Shown here: one piece after another, positions 8,723 to 19,859 of the stretch | How positions within the stretch are numbered: the stretch's first letter is position 1 | How the letters are laid out: every line of letters begins with the position of its first letter | Source of the DNA: Enterobacter sp. 638 | GTDB lineage: Bacteria > Pseudomonadota > Gammaproteobacteria > Enterobacterales > Enterobacteriaceae | Direction of reading: 5' to 3' | Assembly: GCF_000016325.1 (NCBI RefSeq) | Contig: NC_009436.1 | Span: forward strand, 2,852,001-2,916,000 | DNA: 64,000 bases | Notes under the pieces: generated by a model | The model's input: only the letters and a program-made list of their open reading frames with translations | Database searches by the model: none | What the model was told of the DNA's origin: nothing | Program-made: the position numbers and the translations under genes

Positions 8723-10201
8723 TTAGCCTGCGCGAAGCAGCGTTTTCATCTTCTCGCTACGGCAAAACTGGCGTTTCATTTCGACCACCAGCGCATTTCG
8801 GGACAGCACAATCATCACTACAAAGGCCAGCGCACCGGCGGCAATTTGCGTCGCCAGCAGTGCGCTAAGTGGCAGATGGCCATTGAGCACAACGCCCAGG
8901 CCATAGCTCACCGCCAGCGTCGGCAGCGACAGGTAAAACGGCAGCCATAAACTCAGAATGTACTGACGATAGCTGGAACCAAGCACGGGCTTGATCATCA
9001 CGAAATAGCTCAGAACGGTATTGATGATTTGCACCAGCAGGAAGCCAAGCGTCACGCCAATCGCGCCCGCCATATGCCCCCCGACGACAATGGCCGGAAT
9101 AAACAGAAACGTTTTGAACACATTAAATTTGAAGCTGATGTCGACGCGCGCTTTTGCCATCAGCAGCGAACCAATCGGATTGCCGACGGAACGCAGTAAA
9201 CCGACAACGCAGAGCAATTGCAGAATCGGCACGATGCCACTCCACCTCTCGCCAAACACCAGCGGGACGAAGTTATTGGAAACCACCATCAGCCCAAGCA
9301 GCGCCGGGAAGTTAATAATCCCCACCACCGACAGCAGCTTGTAGAAATTGACGCGCAGCTTCTCGGTATCGTCCTGAATTTTGGCAAACGCCGGGAATAG
9401 CACGCGGGTGATAATGGGGTTCAGCTTCATCGGCGGGACGACCGCCACGTTGTAAGCGAGGTTATACCCCCCCGCCACGCTGGCACCGAGAATGCGCGCC
9501 AGAAACAGCGTAGAGAGGTTGGTGTTAACGTAATTGATGATGCTATCGGCGGTGAGCCACGCACCAAAACGCAGGTTAGATGACACTGACGCCAGCGAGA
9601 AATGTAATCCCGGGCGATAGATCTTGCGGCCAAAGTAGCCGAACAGCAGGGTTCGAACGGCAGTATTGACCAGATAACCGAGAATCGCGGTCATCGCCAG
9701 CGGCCAGTAATGCGCACTCACCACGGTGAAAGTAAAGCCAGCGAGTACCGAGGTCGTTTCGATCGTGCCGATTTTGCTGAACTCGAGCTCTTTTTGCATC
9801 AATGCACGAAACTGCTGCCCATGTGGGATCACCACAAAAGCAAACGAAAGCGTGCGGATCAGTGGGGCAAGATCGGGGTTATTCAGCACGTCGCCAATAA
9901 ACCCGCTCAGCAGAAACACCGTAACGCAGACCGCAATCCCCAGCCCAACGTTCAGCCAGTAAAGCGTGGTCAGTTCAAGGTGGCTAATTTCTTTGCGCTG
10001 GATAATTGAATTGGCGATACCAAAATCCGACAGCGTATCGGCCAGGGCGATAATCACCAGCGAGATGGTCAACAGACCAAACTGATGATTATCAATAATG
10101 CGCGCCAGCACGGTCATCTGCACCAGCCCGAGGCCGATGATAATCACCGTGGCGATAGCCGACCACTTAGCGCCGCTGATGGTTTTTTCACGTAAGCTCA
10201 T
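8723..10201 (-). CDS. wzxC: colanic acid repeat-unit flippase WzxC
   Basis: 492 residues, as in E. coli. It is an inner-membrane MOP-superfamily polysaccharide flippase with about 12-14 hydrophobic segments spread along the whole protein (for example WSAIATVIIIGLGLVQMTV near the start and LLATQIAAGALAFVVMIVL near the end). It moves the undecaprenyl-diphosphate-linked hexasaccharide to the periplasmic face, where WcaD polymerises it. The N-terminus MSLREKTISGAKWSAIATV is the conserved WzxC start. It is preceded by a 155-bp gap holding a long imperfect palindrome and followed by a REP-like element, so this gene is flanked by repeats on both sides. Confidence 0.95.
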   Translation of the reverse strand: MSLREKTISGAKWSAIATVIIIGLGLVQMTVLARIIDNHQFGLLTISLVIIALADTLSDFGIANSIIQRKEISHLELTTLYWLNVGLGIAVCVTVFLLSGFIGDVLNNPDLAPLIRTLSFAFVVIPHGQQFRALMQKELEFSKIGTIETTSVLAGFTFTVVSAHYWPLAMTAILGYLVNTAVRTLLFGYFGRKIYRPGLHFSLASVSSNLRFGAWLTADSIINYVNTNLSTLFLARILGASVAGGYNLAYNVAVVPPMKLNPIITRVLFPAFAKIQDDTEKLRVNFYKLLSVVGIINFPALLGLMVVSNNFVPLVFGERWSGIVPILQLLCVVGLLRSVGNPIGSLLMAKARVDISFKFNVFKTFLFIPAIVVGGHMAGAIGVTLGFLLVQIINTVLSYFVMIKPVLGSSYRQYILSLWLPFYLSLPTLAVSYGLGVVLNGHLPLSALLATQIAAGALAFVVMIVLSRNALVVEMKRQFCRSEKMKTLLRAG

Positions 10202-10227
10202 GACTGTTCCTTCATACCTTTCTCAAA

Positions 10228-10341
10228 GGCGCTACTGTCGCAGCCAGATTGAACACGAACAGAGCACAAAAACCGGCGCGTACACGGAGTACGTGAGGGT
10301 TTTGAGCACGGCCCTGGTTCAACATGGCAAGCAAAGTCGCC
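10228..10341. repeat. long imperfect palindromic repeat between wcaJ and wzxC
   Basis: About 114 bp that folds back on itself. GGCG...CCAGATTGAAC...GAGCACAAAAACC on one side is complementary, with interruptions, to GTTTTGAGCAC...CTGGTTCAAC...GTCGCC on the other. It has the size and palindromic architecture of ERIC-class non-autonomous intergenic repeats but not the ERIC core sequence. It fills most of the 155-bp wcaJ-wzxC gap and would be transcribed within the operon. Confidence 0.6.
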
Positions 10342-10356
10342 TGGTGAAGAAGGCAT

Positions 10357-11751
10357 TTAATAAGCCGCTTTATTCACAAAGCCCTTAAAGATGGTCAGGA
10401 AAACGATTTTGATATCGAACCAGACGCTCCACTCGCGGATGTATTCCAGATCGAACTCAATGCGTTTTTCCATTTTTTCCAGGGTGTCCGTTTCACCGCG
10501 CCAGCCGTTGATTTGCGCCCAGCCGGTAATGCCTGGCTTCACTTTGTGGCGCAGCATGTAGCCCTCAATCAGCGCGCGATACTGTTCGTTGTGCGCCACC
10601 GCATGCGGACGTGGCCCGACAATCGACATCCCACCGGTCAGCACGTTGATGAACTGCGGCAGCTCATCCAGCGAGCTTCGGCGCAGGAAGTTCCCCACGC
10701 GAGTAACACGCGGATCGTTCTGCGTCGCCTGCGTCACCACACTGTCATTTTCCATCACTTTCATGGAACGGAACTTCCACACTTTGATCGGTTTGCCGTC
10801 CATTCCGTAGCGAGTCTGGCGGAAGATAATCGGGCCAGGCGAGCTGATTTTGACCGCCAGCGCAATCCCGCACAGTACCGGGGAAATGAGCAGTAAAATC
10901 AGCGTAGCGAGCACGATATCTTCCAGACGCTTCAGGACACGGTTAATTCCGGAAAGCGGCGTGTCGTACAGCGGCACCACCGGCACACCGTTAACTTCTT
11001 CAATGCGGGAATGCAAAATGTTGAAGGTAAACACGTCAGGAATGAGGCTCACCGAGCAGGTGGTATCAGCCAGTTCGCGCATCAGGTTACGGATCGTGCT
11101 TTCCTCGCTCATCGGCATCGCGATATAGACGTTGTGGATTTTCCCGGCACGCGCATCTTCAACCAGCTGTTCGATATTGCCCGCCCATTCAGACGGCACA
11201 CCGCCAGGTTTTGCATCGTGATAAACACCCACCACGTCCAGCCCCAGCCAGGGTTCTTTGCGAAAGCTGTCCAGCAGCGCCAGTCCGACCGGCAAATCAC
11301 CCGCGACGGCGACAAAGCGCTTGTTATACCCGCGATTACGCAGCCAGCCCGCACCAAAGCGGATCAGCGTTCGACAGACCACTAACCCAACGCTGGTGAG
11401 CAGATACCAACTCGGATAGGTCACAAAGCTGTTATCAAAATCGCTGTTAAAAGCCACCAGACCGGCGCTGAAAATCAGGCTCAGCGTCCAGTTTTGCAGC
11501 AAGAGCATCAGTTCTGTTGTGAGTTTTACGCCGCGCCACGAACGGTAAAAATCCGTCATGCCGCCGATCATCTGGAATACCACCAGCGCAATCAGCGCCA
11601 TCAACAGGTGCATGTATAAAAACGGCAGCCCGCTGAACTTACATACCACCCACAGCCCACCGAACATGATGGTGATGTCAGAAAAACGCTGCACCATAGA
11701 AATTAACGATGCATTCGTTTTGGCTCGCTCGCGCTTTTTTAGATTTGTCAT
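10357..11751 (-). CDS. wcaJ: undecaprenyl-phosphate glucose-1-phosphate transferase WcaJ
   Basis: 464 residues, family length. This is the initiating enzyme of colanic acid repeat-unit synthesis: it transfers glucose-1-phosphate from UDP-glucose to undecaprenyl phosphate at the inner membrane. The N-terminal half has about four hydrophobic segments and a Rossmann-like CoA-binding-type region. A further membrane hairpin (VLATLILLLISPVLCGIALA, about 281-300) precedes the bacterial sugar-transferase catalytic domain. That domain carries KVWKFRSMKV, DPRVTRVGNFLRRSSLDELP (about 353-372) and the GMSIVGPRPH motif near 380. It lies 47 bp after cpsG in the same orientation. Confidence 0.96.
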   Translation of the reverse strand: MTNLKKRERAKTNASLISMVQRFSDITIMFGGLWVVCKFSGLPFLYMHLLMALIALVVFQMIGGMTDFYRSWRGVKLTTELMLLLQNWTLSLIFSAGLVAFNSDFDNSFVTYPSWYLLTSVGLVVCRTLIRFGAGWLRNRGYNKRFVAVAGDLPVGLALLDSFRKEPWLGLDVVGVYHDAKPGGVPSEWAGNIEQLVEDARAGKIHNVYIAMPMSEESTIRNLMRELADTTCSVSLIPDVFTFNILHSRIEEVNGVPVVPLYDTPLSGINRVLKRLEDIVLATLILLLISPVLCGIALAVKISSPGPIIFRQTRYGMDGKPIKVWKFRSMKVMENDSVVTQATQNDPRVTRVGNFLRRSSLDELPQFINVLTGGMSIVGPRPHAVAHNEQYRALIEGYMLRHKVKPGITGWAQINGWRGETDTLEKMEKRIEFDLEYIREWSVWFDIKIVFLTIFKGFVNKAAY

Positions 11752-11798
11752 CGTTGGTCCTGTTATCGGGTCCCCCTTCCAGCGGAAGGGGGCAAGGA

Positions 11799-13169
11799 TT
11801 ACTGTTTCAACAGCGCCAGAATGTCCTGTGTTCGCGCCTCCATCAGCGCCGTGTCGGCCCGTGACTCCACGTTAAGACGCACAACGGGTTCCGTATTCGA
11901 CGAACGCAAATTGAAGCGCCACTCCGGGAACGCCATGCTGATCCCGTCGGTGTGGTCTATTTCCAGCGCCTGCGGCGCAAAATGCTGCTCCACGCGGGCA
12001 ATCGCGTCAGCAGGATTTTCCAGCTTGCTGTTGATCTCGCCACTCGCCGGGAACGCCGCCATTCGGTCACGCACCAGTTCACCCAGCGTCTGGCCTTTCA
12101 GACACAGCAGTTCCGTCACCAGCAGCCACGGGATCATCCCGCTGTCGCAGTAGGCAAAATCGCGGAAGTAGTGGTGAGCACTCATCTCACCGCCATAGAT
12201 GGCATCTTCCTGGCGCATACGCTCTTTGATGAACGCGTGACCGGTTTTCGACATCACCGGCTGGCCGCCTGCGGCGCTCACGACGTCAACCGTGTTCCAC
12301 GACAGACGCGGATCGTGAATGATTTTCGCCCCCGGATTTTTCTCGAGGAACGCTTCAGCCAGCAGACCGACGATGTAATAGCCTTCGATAAACTGGCCTT
12401 TCTCGTCGAACAGGAAGCAGCGGTCGAAATCGCCGTCAAAGGCAATGCCCATATCCGCACCGTGCTCAATCACCGCGTTGCGGGTATCCGCGCGGCATTC
12501 CGGCAGCAGTGGATTCGGGATCCCGTTCGGGAAATTGCCGTCCGGCGTGTTGTGGACTTTGATAAAGGTGACGGGAACGTTCAGGGCTTTAAAGCGGGCT
12601 TCCAGCGCATCAACCACCGGACCCGCCGCGCCGTTGCCGGAGTTAATCACCAGCTTCAGCGGTTTGAGATTCTCAACGTTGATGTAGCCGAGCAGATGGT
12701 CGATGTACGCTTTGCGTGGGTCGATTTGTGTGTAGCTGCCGCGTTTCGCTTCATTGACCGGCGGGAAGTCGTTCGCTTCCGCCAGACGCTGCACGTCGCG
12801 CAGACCCGTATCACCACTCACCGGGCGAGCGCCCTCCCGCACCAGCTTCATCCCGTTGTAGTCCATCGGGTTATGACTGGCGGTCACTTCAATCCCACCG
12901 TCAACGCCCAGATGGAAGGTGGCGAAATAAATCTCTTCGGTTCCGGACAGGCCGATATCCAGCACATCCACGCCTGCGTCCTGCAACCCTTTTGCCAGCG
13001 CCAGCTTGAGCGCCTCGCTGGTCAGGCGCACATCGCCGCCCAGCACGATTGTTTTTGGTTTTACATATTCGCCATACGCCCGGCCAATGCGCCACGCGAT
13101 GTCTTCATTCAGCTCTTCGCCCAGCTTGCCGCGAATATCGTAGGCTTTAAAACAGGTTAACTTTTCCAT
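11799..13169 (-). CDS. cpsG: phosphomannomutase CpsG (ManB)
   Basis: 456 residues from ATG 13169 ([17 protein letters not shown]), the standard start; AGGGA precedes it. An ATG seven codons upstream is in frame but unsupported. It interconverts mannose-6-phosphate and mannose-1-phosphate for GDP-mannose synthesis. The alpha-D-phosphohexomutase motifs are complete: catalytic phosphoserine loop [11 protein letters not shown] (about 96-106), metal-binding DGDFDRCF (about 243-250), sugar-binding [10 protein letters not shown] (about 322-331) and phosphate-binding [10 protein letters not shown] (about 419-428). It works with CpsB just upstream to feed Gmd/Fcl with GDP-mannose. A 121-bp gap separates it from cpsB. 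Confidence 0.96.
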   Translation of the reverse strand: MEKLTCFKAYDIRGKLGEELNEDIAWRIGRAYGEYVKPKTIVLGGDVRLTSEALKLALAKGLQDAGVDVLDIGLSGTEEIYFATFHLGVDGGIEVTASHNPMDYNGMKLVREGARPVSGDTGLRDVQRLAEANDFPPVNEAKRGSYTQIDPRKAYIDHLLGYINVENLKPLKLVINSGNGAAGPVVDALEARFKALNVPVTFIKVHNTPDGNFPNGIPNPLLPECRADTRNAVIEHGADMGIAFDGDFDRCFLFDEKGQFIEGYYIVGLLAEAFLEKNPGAKIIHDPRLSWNTVDVVSAAGGQPVMSKTGHAFIKERMRQEDAIYGGEMSAHHYFRDFAYCDSGMIPWLLVTELLCLKGQTLGELVRDRMAAFPASGEINSKLENPADAIARVEQHFAPQALEIDHTDGISMAFPEWRFNLRSSNTEPVVRLNVESRADTALMEARTQDILALLKQ

Positions 13170-13290
13170 GATGATCCCTTTTTCAGGCAACAGTCGGCCC
13201 TCTCCTGTTCAGGAGATTTTATTTTTAAATTGAATAACCCTTCGATTTCGCGTTGCAGCTCATCTGCCGCGCGAAAGAGGCCTGTTAGCG

Positions 13291-14727
13291 CTAAACCCGG
13301 CCGTAGCGGTCCTCAAAACGCACAATGTCGTCATCTTCGAGATACGAGCCGGAACGCACTTCAATCAGATCGAGAGGAATTTTCCCTGGGTTTTCCAGAC
13401 AGTGCTTCGCACCCAACGGGATATAAATAGATTCGTTTTCACCGAGCAGTTTAACGTCGCCGTCAATCGTCACTTTTGCGGTTCCCGCCACCACAACCCA
13501 GTGCTCGGCCCGATGATGATGCATTTGCACCGACAACCCTTCGCCCGGTTTCACGGTAATGCGTTTGACCTGATAACGATCGCCTGAGTCGATGGAGTCA
13601 TATTTGCCCCAAGGACGATAGACTTCGCGATGAATGTGGTGCTCATGACGGCCATCGGCTTTGATCTGCTCGACCACTTTTTTGACGTCCTGTACTGAAT
13701 TGCGATCGGCAATCAACACCGCATCTTTGGTCTGCACGACAACCAGATCTTTCACGCCCACCGTGGTCACGAGACCAGACTCGGCGTAAACATAGCTATT
13801 TTCGGTTTTATGGCTGATCACATCGCCGTGATGCACGTTGCCTTCCGGCGTGTGTGCGCTGATTTCCCACAGGGAAGACCAGGAACCCACATCGCTCCAG
13901 CCAGCGTCCATTGGAACCACAACGGCATCCGCCGTACGCTCCATCACCGCGTAATCGACAGACTCTTCAGGACAGGCGAGGAATGACGCTTCATCCACGC
14001 GGATAAAGTCGAGATCCGGGTCAACAACGGCCATCGCTTTTTCGCAGGCGCTCAGAATATCCGGGCGATACTTTTGCAGCTCTTCCAGATAACGTCCCGC
14101 GCGGAACAGGAACATGCCGCTGTTCCAGTAATACTCACCGCTGGCCACATACGCCTGGGCGGTATCAAGATTCGGTTTTTCGACAAACTGCGCCACGTTA
14201 AACGCCACGCTATCGCCTTCGCCCGGCGTCACATCACCACGACGAATGTAGCCATAGCCAGTTTCTGGCAGATCCGGCACGATACCGAAGGTCACCAGTT
14301 TGCCGCTTTCGGCGTAAGGGATCGCCGCACGAACCGCCTCGCGGAAGGCATCTTCCTGCTGGATAACGTGGTCCGCCGCCAGCACCAGCATCATCGGATC
14401 GCAATCTGGGCTGCTGCGTTGTGCCGCTAGTGCGGCCAGCGCGATGGCCGGTGCGGTATTACGCCCAGCCGGTTCAAGAATGATATTTTCAGTCAGTTTG
14501 TTCAGCTGACGCAGCTGTTCCGCGACAATAAAACGGTGCTGCTCGTTGCAAATCACCACCGGGCTTTCGCACTCCACGCCGTTCAGGCGCGACACCGTGG
14601 TTTGCAGCATAGTGAGTTCCCCTTTCAGACAGAGGAACTGCTTTGGATAGAGCACGCGGGACAGCGGCCACAACCGACTACCAGAGCCACCCGCCATCAC
14701 AACCGGGTAAAGTTTATTTTGACTCAT
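13291..14727 (-). CDS. cpsB: mannose-1-phosphate guanylyltransferase CpsB (ManC)
   Basis: 478 residues, the E. coli length. It forms GDP-mannose from mannose-1-phosphate and GTP. The N-terminal nucleotidyltransferase domain carries [12 protein letters not shown] (about 13-24) with PKQF following and VEKPNLDTA (about 176-184). The C-terminal cupin domain is of the mannose-6-phosphate isomerase type II class ([30 protein letters not shown] about 386-405), though isomerase activity is usually supplied by ManA. It lies 2 bp after wcaI, so translation is probably coupled. Confidence 0.96.
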   Translation of the reverse strand: MSQNKLYPVVMAGGSGSRLWPLSRVLYPKQFLCLKGELTMLQTTVSRLNGVECESPVVICNEQHRFIVAEQLRQLNKLTENIILEPAGRNTAPAIALAALAAQRSSPDCDPMMLVLAADHVIQQEDAFREAVRAAIPYAESGKLVTFGIVPDLPETGYGYIRRGDVTPGEGDSVAFNVAQFVEKPNLDTAQAYVASGEYYWNSGMFLFRAGRYLEELQKYRPDILSACEKAMAVVDPDLDFIRVDEASFLACPEESVDYAVMERTADAVVVPMDAGWSDVGSWSSLWEISAHTPEGNVHHGDVISHKTENSYVYAESGLVTTVGVKDLVVVQTKDAVLIADRNSVQDVKKVVEQIKADGRHEHHIHREVYRPWGKYDSIDSGDRYQVKRITVKPGEGLSVQMHHHRAEHWVVVAGTAKVTIDGDVKLLGENESIYIPLGAKHCLENPGKIPLDLIEVRSGSYLEDDDIVRFEDRYGRV

Positions 14728-14729
14728 GT

Positions 14730-15953
14730 TTATCCCCGTATATCTGCAATAAATTGGCTAAGCACGTTCTCTTTTTCGAGCGTGCGTTCGGCATATTCAC
14801 GTGCCACCCTGTTCTGTTTTGGCATGGCGAGTGCCCGCTCAATACCTGCGACCAGCGCAGGGACTGATTCCGGTTCAACGCAAACCGCGATCTCCGGGTA
14901 GGTGTCGCACAGCTGACCAAGTTCGGTTTCTGGCTCCGCTGTGATCACCGCGTTGCCGCCGACGGCCAAAATGTTGGTCAATTTCGACGGCAGTACCGCA
15001 TCCGCCGCGCCGCGCTTTTGCACGACCAAATGGCAATCGCCCATCTTCAGTAACGCAGGCAGTGCCTCGTAGGACTGAAGCGGGAAGAATTTCACGTTGG
15101 TCAGGCCGCGTTCGCTGACCATTTTCTCCAGTCGCGCTTTACCGCCACCCTGCCCGACAATCACGAATGTCCAGGGCTGATTGCTCAGCTGTGCGGCCGC
15201 GTCAATGACGCTTTCCAGCCCCTGTTTTTCGCCAATGTTGCCTGAGTAAAGAATGATTTTTTGGCCGTCAGGTAAACCGAGCTGCGAACGCAAGGCCAGC
15301 GCATCGCCCTCGCTCACATCACGAAAACGGGCCACTTCTGACCAGTTCGGGAAGAAAATCAATTTTTCAGCCGGAACGCCTTTCTCCTGCGCTTTGTTCA
15401 TCATTGAGCGCGAGATCGTTGAGACGTAATCGACGTTATGCAGATTGCTGCGCTCAAAGGCGCTGGCAAGTTTGGCCACCTTGCCACTCTTACCTTTACC
15501 CGCCATGCCCAGGCCGAGCATCGCGTCAACTTCGTAATCCTGAATATGCAGGATGGTACGTGCGCCCGAGAGTTTGCCCAGCAGGCGCATGCCTGGCGTG
15601 CAAAACAGCGTCGGCACCACGCCGATAATGCGGTCTGGCTTCCAGCGACGCTGCGCCATCAGCGGGAAGAAACTGCTGAGCGCAAAGCTGCCCAGATGTA
15701 TCAGACGCTTCAGCGTCGAAGGCTGTTTAGGCACATACAGCGGACAGCGCCAGACGGTCGCATTGCCCACTTCACGGCGATAGCGCCAGCTGGAATAACG
15801 TTCGCCGACTTTCCATTCTGGGTAGTAAGGCGGGGCCGTAATGACCCGCACCTCGTGACCCTGGCTGGCCATCCACTCCACCATTTCACCGGTGTATTTG
15901 CCGATACCGGTGAGTTCTGGCGAGTAATTGATGCCGTAGACAAGGATCTTCAT
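14730..15953 (-). CDS. wcaI: colanic acid glycosyltransferase WcaI
   Basis: 407 residues, matching E. coli. It is a GT4/GT-B-type transferase. The N-terminus [20 protein letters not shown] is the family hallmark, with the glycine-rich acceptor loop [10 protein letters not shown]. The C-terminal half has [20 protein letters not shown] (about 235-254) and [21 protein letters not shown]. It is thought to add the fucose next to the first glucose of the repeat, which is consistent with its location beside gmm/fcl/gmd. The start overlaps the gmm stop by 4 bp. Confidence 0.94.
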   Translation of the reverse strand: MKILVYGINYSPELTGIGKYTGEMVEWMASQGHEVRVITAPPYYPEWKVGERYSSWRYRREVGNATVWRCPLYVPKQPSTLKRLIHLGSFALSSFFPLMAQRRWKPDRIIGVVPTLFCTPGMRLLGKLSGARTILHIQDYEVDAMLGLGMAGKGKSGKVAKLASAFERSNLHNVDYVSTISRSMMNKAQEKGVPAEKLIFFPNWSEVARFRDVSEGDALALRSQLGLPDGQKIILYSGNIGEKQGLESVIDAAAQLSNQPWTFVIVGQGGGKARLEKMVSERGLTNVKFFPLQSYEALPALLKMGDCHLVVQKRGAADAVLPSKLTNILAVGGNAVITAEPETELGQLCDTYPEIAVCVEPESVPALVAGIERALAMPKQNRVAREYAERTLEKENVLSQFIADIRG

Positions 15954-16429
15954 CGTTCTGTTACCTCGGCCTGGCGGTCGGCAAGGAAGTACGCGCGGCT
16001 GTTGTCATGCACGTTATCGCTTGCCAATAGGGCATCAGCCGTTAGCCAGCGGTAAGCATCATGTTGTGAATCAGGCAGGTTCAGATCGGCCTGATTCACT
16101 TTCAGGCAAAAGCCCAGCACCACGTAATGGGTGCTGAAATCGGTACCGGAAAAGTTATCGTCATAGAAGTGCTGCCAGATCCCGTAAAACTGGCCTGCCG
16201 TCATCGGCAGGCTCAGCCCCAGTTCCGCCAGCGTGAGGCGCTCGAAAGCGCGCTCAAGCCGTTCATCCTTTTGTACGCGTCCACCGGGAACGAACCAGTA
16301 CCCTTGCGCAGGGCGATTGGTTCGTTGACCCAGCAGGAACTCCCCTCGCTCGTTTTCCACAATCAAATCGATGGATATCAGCGGGGTAGAACGCACTACC
16401 GTGGCAAAATCTTCCTGACTTAAAAACAT
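15950..16429 (-). CDS. gmm: GDP-mannose mannosyl hydrolase Gmm (WcaH, Nudix family)
   Basis: 159 residues from ATG 16429 ([20 protein letters not shown]), the length and start of E. coli Gmm; GGGGG precedes it. A longer in-frame start at 16468 would run into fcl. It hydrolyses GDP-mannose or GDP-glucose to GDP and the sugar with inversion. The Nudix box is the divergent Gmm type: [20 protein letters not shown] then ELGL (about 50-73), missing one of the usual Glu residues. [12 protein letters not shown] and the GTDFSTHYV substrate loop are conserved. It may tune GDP-mannose and GDP-fucose pools. It begins 2 bp after fcl. Confidence 0.95.
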   Translation of the reverse strand: MFLSQEDFATVVRSTPLISIDLIVENERGEFLLGQRTNRPAQGYWFVPGGRVQKDERLERAFERLTLAELGLSLPMTAGQFYGIWQHFYDDNFSGTDFSTHYVVLGFCLKVNQADLNLPDSQHDAYRWLTADALLASDNVHDNSRAYFLADRQAEVTER

Positions 16430-16431
16430 GA

Positions 16432-17397
16432 TTACCCCCGGAAGCGGTGCTGGTTTTCCAGGAACCACTGGTAGGTGCTTGCCAGCCCCTGCTCAAGTGA
16501 TACCTCATGATACCAGCCGAGCTGATGCAGACGCGTCACGTCCAGCAGTTTGCGCGGCGTGCCGTCCGGCTTGGTGGCATCAAACACCACACGGCCTTTG
16601 TAGCCCACCACGTGCGCGATGGTCTGCGCCAGCTCGCGGATCGTGCAATCCACTCCGGTTCCGACGTTGATGTGCGAAAGCATCGGCTCGGTATTTTCCT
16701 GCCACACTTCGGGATCCAGCTCCATCACGTGAATGCTGGCAGCGGCCATGTCATCAACGTGCAGGAACTCGCGCATTGGCGTACCGCTCCCCCACACCAC
16801 GACGTCTGGCGCACTTTCCGCCGTCGCTTCATGGAAACGACGCAGCAGCGCTGGGATCACATGCGAGTTGCTCGGATGGAAGTTATCGTGCGGACCGTAC
16901 AGATTGGTCGGCATCACCGAACGATAATCGCGGCCATACTGGCGGTTGTAGGATTCGCACAGTTTGATACCGGCAATCTTGGCAATCGCGTAAGGCTCGT
17001 TCGTCTCTTCGAGCGTGCCCTGCAGCAGTTCGCTCTCAGCGATCGGCTGCTTCGCCAGCTTCGGATAAATGCATGAAGAGCCGAGGAACAGCAGCTTATT
17101 CACGTTGTGCAGATGCGCGGCGTGAATAATGTTGCTCTCAATCATCATGTTTTCGTAGATGAAATCCGCCGGGTAGGTGTTGTTGGCGACAATGCCGCCA
17201 ACCTTTGCCGCCGCCAGATACACCTGATCGATACGTTCGTTCGCAAAGAATGCCTGCACGGCTTGGCCGTCAAGCAGGTTCAGCTCGTCGCGGGTACGCA
17301 CCACGACGTCTACATCACCGCGCTGCTCAAGCTGACGGACGATGGCAGATCCCACCATCCCACGATGACCGGCGACAAAAATACGTTGTTTGGTCAT
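16432..17397 (-). CDS. fcl: GDP-L-fucose synthase Fcl (WcaG)
   Basis: 321 residues, family length. It is an NADPH-dependent epimerase-reductase of the extended SDR class that turns GDP-4-keto-6-deoxymannose into GDP-L-fucose. The Rossmann motif [15 protein letters not shown] is at residues 10-24. The catalytic serine lies in [10 protein letters not shown] (about 104-113) and the Tyr-xxx-Lys pair in [10 protein letters not shown] (about 134-143). [20 protein letters not shown] near 165 is the typical substrate loop with its conserved Cys/His-associated region. It lies 2 bp downstream of gmd. Confidence 0.97.
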   Translation of the reverse strand: MTKQRIFVAGHRGMVGSAIVRQLEQRGDVDVVVRTRDELNLLDGQAVQAFFANERIDQVYLAAAKVGGIVANNTYPADFIYENMMIESNIIHAAHLHNVNKLLFLGSSCIYPKLAKQPIAESELLQGTLEETNEPYAIAKIAGIKLCESYNRQYGRDYRSVMPTNLYGPHDNFHPSNSHVIPALLRRFHEATAESAPDVVVWGSGTPMREFLHVDDMAAASIHVMELDPEVWQENTEPMLSHINVGTGVDCTIRELAQTIAHVVGYKGRVVFDATKPDGTPRKLLDVTRLHQLGWYHEVSLEQGLASTYQWFLENQHRFRG

Positions 17398-17399
17398 TC

Positions 17400-18521
17400 T
17401 CAGGACTCCAGCGCGATAGCAACCTCGTAGCCATGGGACTTAAGCAGGGAGTGTTTTTTCGCCGCTTCGAGATCCTTGGCCACCATTTCAGATACCATTT
17501 CCTGCAGGGTGATTTCCGGTTTCCAGCCCAGTTTTTCATGCGCTTTGGTTGGATCGCCGAGCAGGGTTTCTACTTCAGCAGGACGGAAGTAGCGCGGATC
17601 AACTTCAACGATCACATCGCCCGGTTTCACGCCTGGTGCATCATGGCCGGTAACAGAAACCACAATGCCCTTCTCTTCAACGCCGGTGCCTTCGAAACGC
17701 AGTTTGATACCCAGCTGTGCTGCGGCCATTTCAACGAACTGACGCACGGAATACTGCACGCCGGTCGCAATCACGAAATCTTCCGGGTTGTCCTGCTGCA
17801 ACATCATCCACTGCATTTTCACGTAGTCTTTCGCATGGCCCCAGTCACGCAGGGAATCCATGTTGCCGAGGTGCAGTTTCTTCTCGAGGCCCTGAGCGAT
17901 GTTAGCGATCGCGCGGGTGATTTTGCGGGTCACGAAGGTTTCGCCACGACGTGGGGATTCGTGGTTGAACAAAATACCGTTACACGCATACATGCCGTAG
18001 GATTCACGGTAGTTCACGGTGATCCAGTAAGCGTACAGTTTTGCGACAGCGTACGGAGAGCGCGGGTAGAACGGCGTAGTCTCTTTCTGCGGAGTTTCCT
18101 GCACCAGACCATACAGCTCAGAGGTGGACGCCTGGTAGAAACGAGTTTTCTTCTCAAGACCCAGGAAACGAATGGCTTCCAGCAGACGCAGCGTGCCCAT
18201 GGCATCAACATCTGCGGTGTATTCCGGGGATTCAAACGATACCGCTACGTGGCTCATCGCACCCAGGTTGTACACTTCATCAGGCTGTACTTCCTGCAGG
18301 ATACGGGTCAGGTTGGAGGAATCGGTCAGATCGCCGTAATGCAGATGGAATTTCGGATTCGCTGAATGTGGATCCTGGTAGATATGGTCCACACGTTCAG
18401 TGTTGAACGACGAAGCACGACGTTTAATACCGTGAACTTCATACCCTTTTTCCAGCAACAGCTCCGCCAGATAAGAACCATCCTGTCCGGTAACGCCGGT
18501 GATGAGAGCGACTTTAGACAT
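17400..18521 (-). CDS. gmd: GDP-mannose 4,6-dehydratase Gmd
   Basis: 373 residues, identical in length to the E. coli enzyme and strongly conserved. It converts GDP-mannose to GDP-4-keto-6-deoxymannose, the first step to GDP-fucose. The NADP-binding motif [20 protein letters not shown] is at 9-28. [15 protein letters not shown], the catalytic Thr-Asp/Glu region QASTSELYG (about 130-138) and YxxxK in [12 protein letters not shown] (about 155-166) are all present. It lies 24 bp after wcaF, with the precursor genes gmd-fcl-gmm following in tight order. Confidence 0.97.
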   Translation of the reverse strand: MSKVALITGVTGQDGSYLAELLLEKGYEVHGIKRRASSFNTERVDHIYQDPHSANPKFHLHYGDLTDSSNLTRILQEVQPDEVYNLGAMSHVAVSFESPEYTADVDAMGTLRLLEAIRFLGLEKKTRFYQASTSELYGLVQETPQKETTPFYPRSPYAVAKLYAYWITVNYRESYGMYACNGILFNHESPRRGETFVTRKITRAIANIAQGLEKKLHLGNMDSLRDWGHAKDYVKMQWMMLQQDNPEDFVIATGVQYSVRQFVEMAAAQLGIKLRFEGTGVEEKGIVVSVTGHDAPGVKPGDVIVEVDPRYFRPAEVETLLGDPTKAHEKLGWKPEITLQEMVSEMVAKDLEAAKKHSLLKSHGYEVAIALES

Positions 18522-18545
18522 GTTTATTTTCCTCTACTTATGAAT

Positions 18546-19094
18546 TCATTCAGTTTCAACGCGTTCGCGTATCACCACTGCGGGGTTGCCACGGCAAATC
18601 TTATTTGCCGGAAGCGATTTAAAAACGCTGCTGCGTGCACCAATAACCGTGCCATCGCCAACAGTAATACCAGGTGCAACAAAGACATCCGTCGCGAGCC
18701 AGCATTTTTCGCCAATCACAATAGGCGTGGCATTAATATCAAAATGCGGACTCATAAAATCATGACTGCCGGTACACAAATAACACTTCTGAGACACCAC
18801 GGAATGTGCGCCGATGGTAATTTCACCCAGGGTATATAACACCGCGTCATCCCCTACCCAGGCATAATCACCGAGTGTTAATTTCCACGGATACGTAATT
18901 TTGACTGACGGACGAATAACCACATTCTTGCCGATTTTTGCGCCAAACATTCGCAGTAAAAAGGCGCGCCAGCGATACAAAACCTGTGGCGACCAGGCAA
19001 ATAATGTTGCCTGCACAGCCCACCACAATTGCACCTTAATTCCATTGCCGCCCCGAAATCCTTTGGGAACAGAAAAACCACTGAGATCCTGCAT
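18546..19094 (-). CDS. wcaF: colanic acid acetyltransferase WcaF
   Basis: 182 residues, family length. It is a hexapeptide-repeat acetyltransferase of the CysE/LacA/NodL kind. After an N-terminal hydrophobic segment (LWWAVQATLFAWSP), the beta-helix repeats run from about residue 55 to 170: IGKNVVIRPSVKI, LGDYAWVGDDAVLYTLG, ITIGAHSVVSQKCYL and IGARSSVFKSLPAN. CTGSHDFMSPHF holds the likely catalytic His. It probably O-acetylates a fucose of the repeat unit; which of WcaB and WcaF acts on which sugar is not decided by sequence. It lies 15 bp downstream of wcaE. Confidence 0.94.
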   Translation of the reverse strand: MQDLSGFSVPKGFRGGNGIKVQLWWAVQATLFAWSPQVLYRWRAFLLRMFGAKIGKNVVIRPSVKITYPWKLTLGDYAWVGDDAVLYTLGEITIGAHSVVSQKCYLCTGSHDFMSPHFDINATPIVIGEKCWLATDVFVAPGITVGDGTVIGARSSVFKSLPANKICRGNPAVVIRERVETE

Positions 19095-19109
19095 AACCTT
19101 CCCTTATAT

Positions 19110-19859
19110 TCAGACTTTGTTATATAAGGCTTTCGTTTTGCCCGTCGTTTTCAGACGGAATAAATAGGATAATTCCGCCCAGAAGCCCGGCACGCGCAAT
19201 ATATTGCGCTGCACTTTTTTGGCATCCTGGCATAATTCCAGATTATTCGAGGTTGACACGCCGCCCATTGAGAATTCTGACACCAGGCCTTTAATTCGAC
19301 GGAACGGATAACCTGATTTATACAGGCTGGCAGCCAGCGCATAATCAGATGACACCTTATATTGCAAATCATAGGGGTGTTTTTTTAGCCCGACTGTCGG
19401 GAAGAAAATTGCCTGATGACTGGCCGGTAAACTGTGATAGATATACCAGCCGGGTTTCGCGCTACGGCACACTTTATTGCCATCACCAAAATCCAGCAGC
19501 GCATCGCCGATGACCATTGCGTCGTCTTTCTGACGCGCAAGTTGACGCGCAAAAAGCGCCACGTCTTCGTGGAAGATATCGCCCGAATTCAGGAAAATGG
19601 TATAGCGCCCTTGCGCCATCTCGATGCCTTTATTCATCGCATCGTAAATGCCTTTATCTTTCTCACTGATGTAGCGTAAGTTGAACTCCCCGTTCAGTTT
19701 TTCGAGAAATTCAGCCGTGCCATCATTTGAGCCGCCGTCGACCACAATCCATTCAAACGTGAGGCTGGGATCGCGTGCCAGGTTGCGCAGCGAGCGCCAG
19801 GTTTTTACTACCCCTTCGTGGTTGCGAAAGGCGACAGTAATAACGCTTATATTCATCAT
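19110..19859 (-). CDS. wcaE: colanic acid glycosyltransferase WcaE
   Basis: 249 residues (E. coli 248). It is a GT2-family (GT-A fold) enzyme. The N-terminal [39 protein letters not shown] (about 35-53) and the DXD-like region [11 protein letters not shown] near 91-101 form the donor site. [18 protein letters not shown] and [10 protein letters not shown] near 190-220 complete the fold. Two adjacent start ATGs exist (19859 and 19856). The GAAG ribosome-binding site just upstream lies in the end of an ERIC element that fills the wcaD-wcaE gap, so the translation signal is repeat-derived. Confidence 0.94.
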   Translation of the reverse strand: MMNISVITVAFRNHEGVVKTWRSLRNLARDPSLTFEWIVVDGGSNDGTAEFLEKLNGEFNLRYISEKDKGIYDAMNKGIEMAQGRYTIFLNSGDIFHEDVALFARQLARQKDDAMVIGDALLDFGDGNKVCRSAKPGWYIYHSLPASHQAIFFPTVGLKKHPYDLQYKVSSDYALAASLYKSGYPFRRIKGLVSEFSMGGVSTSNNLELCQDAKKVQRNILRVPGFWAELSYLFRLKTTGKTKALYNKV

